DNA from: UBA12465 sp964408785
Lineage (GTDB): Bacteria; Patescibacteriota; Patescibacteriia; Patescibacteriales; UBA12465
Length of the DNA stretch: 15,898 nt
Reading direction: 5' to 3'
Assembly (NCBI GenBank): GCA_964408785.1
Contig: CAYPAS010000013.1
Span: 1-15,898, forward strand
Made by a program: the position numbers and the translations under genes. Shown in pieces: positions 1-6,192 of the stretch. A model generated the notes under the pieces. The model saw only the letters and a program-made list of their open reading frames with translations, did not search any database and was not told the origin of the DNA. The first letter of the stretch is position 1, and every line of letters starts with the position of its first letter.

Positions 1-55
1 ATGGGAGTTGAACCCATGTCCAACCGGTTTTCCTAGCTACATTTACAGGAATAGG

Positions 56-109
56 CCAGTTTGGCAATCTAATTCCCAGAATAACAAACTGGGCAAAAGC
101 GCTGGGAAT
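56..109 (-). other. tmRNA H-type pseudoknot
   Basis: Two interleaved perfect 8-bp helices are visible: 72-79 (ATTCCCAG) pairs with 102-109 (CTGGGAAT), and 56-63 (CCAGTTTG) pairs with 85-92 (CAAACTGG). Each helix has one strand in the loop of the other, which defines an H-type pseudoknot. Its place after the tag frame and before the tRNA-like 3' part matches the last pseudoknots (PK3/PK4) of known tmRNAs. Confidence 0.85.
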
Positions 110-224
110 GAGCTTTCTATTTTTTCGCCACTTTCCGGAAAGCGCAGTTAGCAGCTATCTCCATTTATATGACACCGGAATCTCAACTATGGAGAATCGC
201 TGGATCCGATGGTTAAAGCCTTAT

Positions 225-287
225 TTATTAGGCCATAACTGGGGCATAACTCGGAACATTCCAAGTGAAAGCCCTTGCCGTTTTGGC
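225..287 (-). other. tmRNA tag-peptide reading frame
   Basis: Within the tmRNA, an A-rich stretch precedes a GCC resume codon at 287-285. The frame then reads AKTARAFTWNVPSYAPVMA (19 residues) and ends in two successive TAA codons at 230-225. Resume at Ala, a small hydrophobic C-terminus and a double stop all fit tmRNA tags. The end, -APVMA, differs from the common -ALAA or -LAA. The other two frames either stop quickly or give no tag-like ending, so this assignment is likely, but it is an inference from sequence only. Confidence 0.8.
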
Positions 288-378
288 ATTTATGATTTTT
301 CAGCCAGTTTAACGCGGTAGCTGGGCGCGCCCTGAATAACTAAGAAATGTCCGACTGTCGATGCCTGGCATCCCCTGA

Positions 379-837
379 TTATCTTCTTTTTGTTAATGAG
401 CGCAAACTTCTTTCGATATCGCGCTTTTTAATCGCTTCCCGCTTATCATACTTCTTTTTACCGCGAGCTACAGCGAATTCTAACTTAAGAAAACTATGAT
501 TAGTATATATTTTTAGGGGTATCAATGTCAAGCCCTCAGTTTGTTTGCGTCCGACGAGGTGGGCAATCTCCGAACGGCGCAAAAGCAGCTTTTTTTCCCT
601 TAATTGACTGCCCTCGGGCAGGTGGCCGGCATTCTTATAAGGAGAGACCTGGCAACCGATCAAATATAGCTCCGGCTGACCGGAATGACTGCGGACACTG
701 ATAAAACTGCCGCGCAAACTCAATTGCCCCGCCTTAATAGACTTGACCTCGTGCCCCAAGAGCACGAGGCCAGCCTCATATTTTTCGATTATCTCATAAT
801 CGAAACTAGCCTTTCTGTTTTCCGCTAGTTGGGGCAT
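379..837 (-). CDS. smpB: SsrA-binding protein SmpB
   Basis: SmpB binds the tRNA-like part of tmRNA and brings it to stalled ribosomes in trans-translation. The 152-residue product has the normal family length and landmarks: ENRKASFDYEI near the N-terminus, GHEVKSIKAGQLSL with the conserved Glu and Lys, SPYKNAG, and the C-terminal ARGKKKYDKREAIKKRD followed by a basic tail that enters the ribosomal A site. The ATG at 837 has a good Shine-Dalgarno sequence, AAAGGA at 851-846, 8 nt upstream, which lies inside the end of tig. The gene overlaps tig by 32 nt in another frame and stops 3 nt before the tmRNA 5' end, so tig, smpB and ssrA probably form one transcription unit. The identity is certain. 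Confidence 0.97.
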   Translation of the reverse strand: MPQLAENRKASFDYEIIEKYEAGLVLLGHEVKSIKAGQLSLRGSFISVRSHSGQPELYLIGCQVSPYKNAGHLPEGSQLREKKLLLRRSEIAHLVGRKQTEGLTLIPLKIYTNHSFLKLEFAVARGKKKYDKREAIKKRDIERSLRSLTKRR

Positions 838-2113
838 AATTCCATTCCTTTAATTTAGCGATAACTTTTTCATTAGTCATGACGTTTTCTAAATGACGCC
901 GATAACCATCTTCTTCAAAAAGATGTTTCACTTTCTCGCTATTTTCATAACGCTTCTTGAGTTCTTCTAATTTGGAAGATAATTCCTCTTCAGAAATTTT
1001 TATTTCTTCCTTGATTGCGATTTCTCTTATAGCCAAAGCTGATTTAACACGCTTAACAGCGTTCGGCGTCATTTCCAAAAGCAACTCTTCTTTGGTTTTT
1101 TTAAGATGATTAAGATAGTCTTCAAAACGGCCGCCTTGGCGGATAACACTTTGTTCTAATTCCGCTAGCATGTTGCGGGTTTCGCCATCAACTAATTCGT
1201 CAGGAAATTCCCCAAACTTGCTATTATCAACTATCTTAGTCAAAAGTTCGGCTTCTTCCTTGGCTTCTAATTTATGCTTTTTATCATGTAATAAATTTTC
1301 CTTGATATTGCTTTTTAATTCTTCAATATCTTTCAATCCGAAAGCGGCGGCGAATTCTCCGTCTAAAGCGGGCTTCAAACGAGCCTGGACATCTTTTATC
1401 TTAACCCGGAAATCAACATTCTTACCCGCTAAATTCTTCTGAAAATGATCTTTAGGGTATTCCAAAGAAAAAGAAATTTCTGTTTCTTTCTTAGCGCCGT
1501 TTATCTTAGCGTCGAATCCCGGGATAAAATAATCCTTTCCTAATATCAAAGACAGGTCTTTATATTGTCCGTTTTCTACCGGCACTTTATCTAAAGATAA
1601 ATTGATATCGAGTAAAACCTTGTCGCCAGTTTCCGCCGGCCTTTCAACGCTTTCTTCTCTGGCGCGCATATCTCTCAAATCTTCTATCATCTTATCCACT
1701 TCCTGATCATCGACTGCGGCTTCTTCTTTCTTTAAAGACAAGTCCTTGTATTTGCCCAAAGTGATTTCCGGAATAAGAGAAAAGACAACCTTATATTCTA
1801 AAGGATTGTTAGGCGCTAATTTAGTGATACTTATCTGCGGCTGGCCGATAGCTTGGCGCTTAGAATTTTCTTCTATCGCCTGATCGACGGTCTTGTTTAT
1901 CGCTAAACGAGCCGCTTCTTCTAAGATAGACATTTCACCAATCTTTTGTTTGACGACTTCTAGAGGTGCTTTACCCGGACGGAAACCTTCGATTTTCACT
2001 TGTTCCGATAGACGACGGGCTGCTTTTTCAAAATAAGAAGAAAATTCTTCATTATCGATAGTAACTAGCAACTCTATCTGGGATTTTTCCAATTCTTTCT
2101 TGTTTACTTGCAT
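806..2113 (-). CDS. tig: trigger factor (ribosome-associated chaperone / peptidyl-prolyl isomerase)
   Basis: Trigger factor docks at the ribosomal exit tunnel and shields nascent chains. The 435-residue length matches the family (about 430). The ribosome-binding signature GFRPGKAP is at residues 43-50 of the N-terminal domain. A FKBP-type PPIase domain covers roughly 150-245 (ETGDKVLLD, IPGFDAKINGAKK, VDFRVKIKDV), and the rest is the long, charged, helical chaperone domain. The stop (TAG at 808-806) lies inside smpB. A promoter with an extended -10 lies about 60 nt upstream, and the leader shows no clear Shine-Dalgarno sequence. Many bacteria place tig next to clpP/clpX; here it leads directly into smpB and ssrA, grouping nascent-chain folding with ribosome rescue. 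Confidence 0.96.
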   Translation of the reverse strand: MQVNKKELEKSQIELLVTIDNEEFSSYFEKAARRLSEQVKIEGFRPGKAPLEVVKQKIGEMSILEEAARLAINKTVDQAIEENSKRQAIGQPQISITKLAPNNPLEYKVVFSLIPEITLGKYKDLSLKKEEAAVDDQEVDKMIEDLRDMRAREESVERPAETGDKVLLDINLSLDKVPVENGQYKDLSLILGKDYFIPGFDAKINGAKKETEISFSLEYPKDHFQKNLAGKNVDFRVKIKDVQARLKPALDGEFAAAFGLKDIEELKSNIKENLLHDKKHKLEAKEEAELLTKIVDNSKFGEFPDELVDGETRNMLAELEQSVIRQGGRFEDYLNHLKKTKEELLLEMTPNAVKRVKSALAIREIAIKEEIKISEEELSSKLEELKKRYENSEKVKHLFEEDGYRRHLENVMTNEKVIAKLKEWNYAPTSGKQKG

Positions 2114-2172
2114 AATTTCATTTAGTTAAAGGGGTAAGATTTTTCTAGCCCCTGATTATCAAATCTGGTTTT

Positions 2173-2200
2173 ATCTTAACATTTTTCCTGAAAAATTCAA
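2173..2200 (-). promoter_or_regulatory. sigma70-type promoter for tig-smpB-ssrA
   Basis: On the minus strand, TTGAAT (2200-2195) and TAAGAT (2178-2173) are separated by 16 nt. A TG one base before the -10 makes it an extended -10. It is the only promoter-like sequence seen in the tig/hppA gap and points into tig, giving a leader of roughly 50 nt. Confidence 0.65.
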
Positions 2201-2214
2201 GAATAAAGCGAATA

Positions 2215-2243
2215 AAAGGAGCGTCTTTCTGGGACGCTCCTTT
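2215..2243 (-). terminator. intrinsic terminator after hppA
   Basis: A perfect 11-bp inverted repeat, AAAGGAGCGTC (2215-2225) and GACGCTCCTTT (2233-2243), encloses a 7-nt loop. In the minus direction it lies 18 nt past the hppA stop and ends in a short T-rich run (CCTTTTATT). It separates hppA from the tig promoter. Confidence 0.85.
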
Positions 2244-2261
2244 AAAAACAAACTTGTCTAT

Positions 2262-4277
2262 TTAGAGGAGTAATCCGACAATCAACAAAGCAACGATGTT
2301 CAAAACCTTAATCATCGGGTTAACAGCCGGTCCGGCGGTATCCTTATAAGGATCGCCGACAGTGTCGCCGGTAACTGCCGCTTTGTGAGCGTCAGAACCC
2401 TTGCCGCCAAAATTACCAGCTTCAATATATTTTTTCGCGTTATCCCAAGCACCACCGCCAGAAGTCATGGAAACCGCAACGAAGATACCGGTAATGATTG
2501 AACCGACCAAGAGACCGCCTAAAGCTTCTAGGCCGCGGCCTTCTCCCAAAAAGTTAAAGCCGAAACCTACCAAGATCGGAACGATGACCGGAATGATTGC
2601 TGGAATAATCATTTCTTTGATAGCGGCTTTAGTAACGATATCAACAGTGCGGCCGTAGTCCGGTTTTTCACTGCCGTCCATAATACCCGGTTTTTCCTTG
2701 AACTGGGCGCGAACATCTTCAACGACGGAACCAGCCGCGCGGCCGACAGCCTTCATCGCCATCGCGCCGAATAAATACGGTAATAAACCGCCGATAAATA
2801 AGCCGGTCAAAACATAAGGATTATCAATCAAGAATTGGATATTGCCACCGGAAGATTTTATCTTGAAAGTGAAATCAGCAAAGAGGACTAAAGCGGCTAA
2901 AGCGGCTGAACCAATAGCATAACCCTTGGTTACCGCTTTAGTAGTATTACCAACTGCATCAAGCGGATCAGTAACGTTTCTAACATCTTCTCCTAATTCC
3001 GCCATTTCCGCGATACCACCGGCGTTATCGGTAATCGGACCATAAGCATCGATAGTAACAATAATGCCAGCCATCGAAAGCATGGCCATAGCCGCAACGG
3101 CGATGCCGTAAAGGCCAGACAAAGAATAAGCGCCTAAGATAGCCAAACAGATAACGATTATCGGCCAAGCGGTTGATTTCATGGAAACCGCTAAACCGGC
3201 AATGACGTTAGTGCCGTGTCCGGTCTTTGAAGCTTCGGCAATATCTTTAACCGGCTTATACTTAGTCGAAGTGTAGTATTCAGTAATAACGACCAAAAGA
3301 CCGGTAACCACTAAACCAATAAGGCTTGATAAATAAACCTTGAGACTGCTTTCAGCGGCAATCAAATATCTGGTTATCGGATAAAAGGCGATAGCGGAAA
3401 TAATACCAGAAGCGGCTAAGCCCTTATATAAAGCGTTCATGATATTATTGCTCTTGCCCAAACGGATAAAGAAGATACCGATAATCGAAGCGATAATCGA
3501 AACCGCTCCTAAAACCAAAGGATAAATGATTGCGGTCGAATCGCTGGCCATGGCTAAACTGCCAAGAACCATCGCGGCGATAGAGGTGACGGAATAAGTT
3601 TCAAAAAGGTCAGCCGCCATACCAGCGCAATCACCGACGTTGTCACCGACATTGTCAGCGATAACCGCCGGATTACGAGGATCGTCTTCCGGAATGCCTG
3701 CTTCGACCTTACCAACCAGGTCAGCTCCGACATCAGCGGCCTTGGTATAAATACCGCCGCCTAAACGGGCGAAGATAGAAATCAAGGATCCGCCAAAAGC
3801 GAAACCGACTAAAGCGTGGAGGTCTTTAGTTAAAAAATAAAAAACTGAAGTTCCTAAAAGAGCCAAACCGACAACGAGCATGCCGGTAACACTGCCACCG
3901 CGAACGGCGACATTCAAAGCTTTCTTCAAGCCACCGCGAGCCGCTTCCGTAGTTCTGATATTAGCGCGGACGCTAACATACATGCCGATATAACCAGTCA
4001 AGGCGGAAAGAGCGGCACCAGCCAAGAAAGCGGCGGCCGTTAACCAACCGAGGCTCGGAATAAATCCGATGAGTAAAAATAGAACGACGGCAACGATAGC
4101 CACCGAACGATACTGGCGATTAAGGAAAGCCTTAGCGCCAGCTTGAATCGCTTGAGCGATTTCTTTCATCTTTTCATTGCCTTCAGGCAAACGCAAGATA
4201 GAAGCGATGACTATTCCCCCATAGATTAAGGCGGCGATAGCGCTTCCCAGAACGAACATGATAGTAGTTAGATTCAT
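2262..4277 (-). CDS. hppA: membrane-bound K+-independent proton-pumping pyrophosphatase
   Basis: This integral membrane enzyme couples hydrolysis of pyrophosphate to ion pumping. The 671-residue protein has about 16 hydrophobic segments, typical for the family. The pyrophosphate/Mg site is complete: GGGIYTKAADVGADLVGKVE (residues 173-192) with the DNVGDNVGDCAGMAADLFE stretch after it, and a second acidic cluster near the C-terminus (GDTVGDPYKDTAGPAVNP). The subclass can be read: GNTTKAVT places Lys447 and Thr450 where K+-dependent enzymes have Ala, which marks the K+-independent class, whose known members pump protons. The gene follows nusA with a 63-nt gap and ends at a strong terminator. 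It would let the cell build a proton gradient from the pyrophosphate of biosynthesis. The identity is certain; the ion assignment rests on family knowledge. Confidence 0.97.
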   Translation of the reverse strand: MNLTTIMFVLGSAIAALIYGGIVIASILRLPEGNEKMKEIAQAIQAGAKAFLNRQYRSVAIVAVVLFLLIGFIPSLGWLTAAAFLAGAALSALTGYIGMYVSVRANIRTTEAARGGLKKALNVAVRGGSVTGMLVVGLALLGTSVFYFLTKDLHALVGFAFGGSLISIFARLGGGIYTKAADVGADLVGKVEAGIPEDDPRNPAVIADNVGDNVGDCAGMAADLFETYSVTSIAAMVLGSLAMASDSTAIIYPLVLGAVSIIASIIGIFFIRLGKSNNIMNALYKGLAASGIISAIAFYPITRYLIAAESSLKVYLSSLIGLVVTGLLVVITEYYTSTKYKPVKDIAEASKTGHGTNVIAGLAVSMKSTAWPIIVICLAILGAYSLSGLYGIAVAAMAMLSMAGIIVTIDAYGPITDNAGGIAEMAELGEDVRNVTDPLDAVGNTTKAVTKGYAIGSAALAALVLFADFTFKIKSSGGNIQFLIDNPYVLTGLFIGGLLPYLFGAMAMKAVGRAAGSVVEDVRAQFKEKPGIMDGSEKPDYGRTVDIVTKAAIKEMIIPAIIPVIVPILVGFGFNFLGEGRGLEALGGLLVGSIITGIFVAVSMTSGGGAWDNAKKYIEAGNFGGKGSDAHKAAVTGDTVGDPYKDTAGPAVNPMIKVLNIVALLIVGLLL

Positions 4278-4286
4278 AGTTTTTCT

Positions 4287-4309
4287 GACTGCTTTTTAAA
4301 GCGGCAGTC
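4287..4309 (-). other. hairpin in the hppA leader
   Basis: GACTGC (4287-4292) and GCAGTC (4304-4309) form an inverted repeat ending 9 nt before the hppA ATG. An alternative inner hairpin, GCTTT/AAAGC, uses part of the same bases. No T-run follows, so it is not a convincing terminator; it may influence translation start. No clear promoter for hppA was found in this gap. Confidence 0.35.
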
Positions 4310-4340
4310 TTGCTATTTTAATGACTATAATTGTTTAAGG

Positions 4341-5594
4341 TTATTCAGCGGCCACTTCCGTACCTGCTTGAGCTTCTTCGGCCTGGCCTTCTTCACTCAT
4401 TTCTTCTTCACTGCTGATAATTTTCTTTTCACCCTCTTCACCCGATTCGATAATATCGATTTTCCAACCGGTTAAACGAGCGGCTAAACGGACATTTTGT
4501 CCAGATTTACCAATCGCCAAAGAAAGCTTATCGCTAGAAACTTTGACTACCGCCTTATGCTCAGCTTCATCAAGTTCAATGGAAATAACTTTAGCCGGAG
4601 CTAAAGCATTGGCAATGAAACGAGACGGATCTTCGTCGTATTCAATAATATCAATCTTCTCGCCGCCTAATTCGCCAATAATAGTCTGGATGCGAGAACC
4701 GCGCTGACCGACGCAGGAGCCAACTGGGTCAACATTCTCGGTGTCGGTCCAAATAGCGACTTTGGAACGAGAACCAGCTTCACGCGCTACTCCTTTTATT
4801 TCTACCAAACCATTAGCTATTTCCGGAATTTCTAGATAGAAAACTTTTTTCAAAATTTCATCAGCCCGGCGAGAAAGGACTATTTCCGGACCCTTATGAC
4901 CATCTCTGACTTCTTTGATAAAAACCTTGATACGGTCATTAGGATTATAACGTTCGCCATAAATCTGTTCTTCCGCCGGCAAGATACCGATGGCTTTACC
5001 TAAATCGACAAAAACCAAGCGACCTTCACGGCGCTGGACTATACCGGAAACGACTTCTCTTTCCTTGTCCTTGAATTCGCTGGAAATCATATTCCTTTCC
5101 ATTTCTCTAAGCTTTTGGATAATAACCTGCTTAGCGGTCTGAGCAGCCATGCGGCCATAGCTTTCCGGAATAGGTAATTCCGTAACTATTTCGTCGCCAA
5201 TCTGAGCGCCGAACTTTAAAATCGCCGCCTCCTTAATCTGGATATCGGTCTTGGGATTGAATTTTTTCTTGCCTTCTTCGTCTAAAAGGACTTCATTTTC
5301 CGGTTCCGGGCGAAAGCTTTGGTGTTCTTCGCGCTTTTTCGGGGTCGGATCATAAAGCTCGCGGAGCATTTCCGCTTCTTCCTGTTCCGGCAGGTCTTCG
5401 ACGACCGTCTTAACATCAAAAATCTCCGATTTACCGGTATTCGGATCGAATTTTACTTTAATATTCTGGTTCCTTTCGCCATAATCCTTGCGGTAAGCGG
5501 CGGCTAAGGCTAATTCGACGGCGGAAATAACCGACTCGAAATCCAGATTTTTCTCTTCACAGAGCTGCTTGATAGCATTGCTGATATCTGACAT
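4341..5594 (-). CDS. nusA: transcription termination/antitermination protein NusA
   Basis: NusA binds RNA polymerase and nascent RNA and modulates pausing, termination and antitermination. The order of domains is visible in 417 residues: N-terminal RNAP-binding domain (1 to about 165), S1 domain (about 179-245), KH1 with the GQRG loop (296-299) in VGSCVGQRGSRI, KH2 with GKSG (362-365) in LAIGKSGQNVRLAARLTGW, and a short acidic tail (about 384-417). The E. coli C-terminal acidic repeats are absent, as in many bacteria. An insert of about 50 charged residues (about 69-118) splits the N-terminal domain between VVED and QIKEAA. The usual neighbours rimP and infB are absent; a pilin-like gene and hppA flank it. 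A near-consensus promoter and an attenuator-like hairpin precede it. Confidence 0.96.
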   Translation of the reverse strand: MSDISNAIKQLCEEKNLDFESVISAVELALAAAYRKDYGERNQNIKVKFDPNTGKSEIFDVKTVVEDLPEQEEAEMLRELYDPTPKKREEHQSFRPEPENEVLLDEEGKKKFNPKTDIQIKEAAILKFGAQIGDEIVTELPIPESYGRMAAQTAKQVIIQKLREMERNMISSEFKDKEREVVSGIVQRREGRLVFVDLGKAIGILPAEEQIYGERYNPNDRIKVFIKEVRDGHKGPEIVLSRRADEILKKVFYLEIPEIANGLVEIKGVAREAGSRSKVAIWTDTENVDPVGSCVGQRGSRIQTIIGELGGEKIDIIEYDEDPSRFIANALAPAKVISIELDEAEHKAVVKVSSDKLSLAIGKSGQNVRLAARLTGWKIDIIESGEEGEKKIISSEEEMSEEGQAEEAQAGTEVAAE

Positions 5595-5611
5595 ATTTTT
5601 TATATAAATAA

Positions 5612-5639
5612 AAAGCTAATTGTAAATACAACTAGCTTT
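5612..5639 (-). terminator. attenuator-like hairpin in the nusA leader
   Basis: AAAGCTAATTGT (5612-5623) and ACAACTAGCTTT (5628-5639) form a 12-bp stem with one G-U pair and a 4-nt loop. On the minus strand the stem is followed by TTTTTATTTAT, as in an intrinsic terminator. It lies between the nusA promoter and its ATG, so it could cause premature termination and allow NusA to control its own synthesis. No competing antiterminator was worked out. Confidence 0.6.
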
Positions 5640-5646
5640 GTAAAAT

Positions 5647-5675
5647 ATATTACCGTAATATCTTTTTTTTGTCAA
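5647..5675 (-). promoter_or_regulatory. strong sigma70-type promoter for nusA
   Basis: TTGACA (5675-5670), a 17-nt spacer and TAATAT (5652-5647) give a near-perfect vegetative promoter on the minus strand. The predicted start is near 5640, giving a leader of about 46 nt that contains the hairpin at 5612-5639. Confidence 0.85.
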
Positions 5676-5686
5676 AAACGCCATAA

Positions 5687-6136
5687 TTACCTGACGCTGT
5701 TCGGCAAATAGTAGAAAAACGAGCCGCTGCCGTTTACCGACCAGCTAAGAGCCGCCAAGGAATACTTGACAATGACGATTGAAGATAGGATTATTAACAA
5801 ACCGATAGCCGCATTCCTAATGGTTGCCAAAGCTTTTTGGTTAACATCTTTATTTCCCTGGGAGGTCATGTATTTGAAACCAGCGGAAAGAATTATTAAG
5901 AACAAAATAAGACCGACGAAAGTCAAGGCGATATTAATTATATTGAGAGCGATAACCCTGATATCCTTAACATCGTCACTGCCGCCATAAACCTCGCCGA
6001 TTTCCGACAAGCCTATCTGGCTGTCAACCAGGGCTTGATTGCCGCTGGCTAAAACCCGGGGAGCGGCAATAATCGACCAAGAAAACAGGGATAAAATAAA
6101 GATAAAAGAAATAACGATCTTTTTGGCGGTCATCAT
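5687..6136 (-). CDS. small membrane protein of the T4SS_pilin (VirB2/TrbC-like) type
   Basis: The product of about 150 residues has a hydrophobic signal segment just after MMTAKK, a possible signal-peptidase site near VLASG, and then two membrane helices (ALNIINIALTFVGLILFLII and IGLLIILSSIVIVKYSLAAL) joined by a short charged loop with YMTSQGNKDVNQKALATIRNA. This two-helix layout with a basic loop is characteristic of the pilin-like proteins that recur in Patescibacteria and resemble VirB2/TrbC. No other secretion genes are nearby, so the role (surface appendage or envelope protein) is inferred. The frame is open back to 6211, but a promoter at 6164-6192 makes that start unlikely. ATGs at 6154, 6136 and 6133 are possible; 6136 is chosen because the signal peptide follows directly. 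Confidence 0.7.
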   Translation of the reverse strand: MMTAKKIVISFIFILSLFSWSIIAAPRVLASGNQALVDSQIGLSEIGEVYGGSDDVKDIRVIALNIINIALTFVGLILFLIILSAGFKYMTSQGNKDVNQKALATIRNAAIGLLIILSSIVIVKYSLAALSWSVNGSGSFFYYLPNSVR

Positions 6137-6163
6137 ATTTATGATATAATTCATTATACTTAT

Positions 6164-6192
6164 ATTATATAAAAAAATATCTGTCGATACAA
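6164..6192 (-). promoter_or_regulatory. promoter for the pilin-like gene
   Basis: TTGTAT (6192-6187), a 17-nt spacer and a consensus TATAAT (6169-6164) face the pilin-like gene on the minus strand. The predicted start is near 6157, only a few bases before the ATG at 6154 and about 20 before 6136. It lies across the likely 5' end of the flippase gene on the other strand. Confidence 0.7.

Larger units (their letters stand above)
1..375 (-). ncRNA. ssrA: tmRNA (transfer-messenger RNA), 3' end cut by window edge
   Basis: tmRNA rescues stalled ribosomes with SmpB and adds a degradation tag to the unfinished protein. On the minus strand the 5' end reads GGGGATG at 375-369, followed by CATCGACAG, the usual tmRNA start. 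At the other end, positions 1-21 give GGAC and a perfect T-arm with stem ATGGG/CCCAT and loop TTCAACT. The matching acceptor strand (expected CATCNCC plus NCCA) lies just outside the window. ACATTT at 350-345 pairs with AAATGT at 44-39 as part of long helix P2. A tag frame at 287-231 and an H-type pseudoknot at 56-109 complete the expected layout. The gene starts 3 nt after the smpB stop, so it is probably co-transcribed with smpB and trimmed at its 5' end by RNase P. The identification is secure; only the exact 3' end is unseen. Confidence 0.95.

Noticed and set aside
108..320. Plus-strand 70-residue open frame
   Set aside because: It lies wholly within the tmRNA on the other strand, and the RNA structure explains the sequence.
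378..403. Possible ssrA promoter TTGCGC-16-GATAAT at the end of smpB
   Set aside because: The -10 would end only 2 nt before the tmRNA 5' end, too close for a normal start, and it overlaps smpB codons.
2401..2658. Plus-strand 85-residue open frame within hppA
   Set aside because: It is a low-complexity Pro/Lys/Ile shadow of the conserved pyrophosphatase coding strand, without a promoter or family motif.
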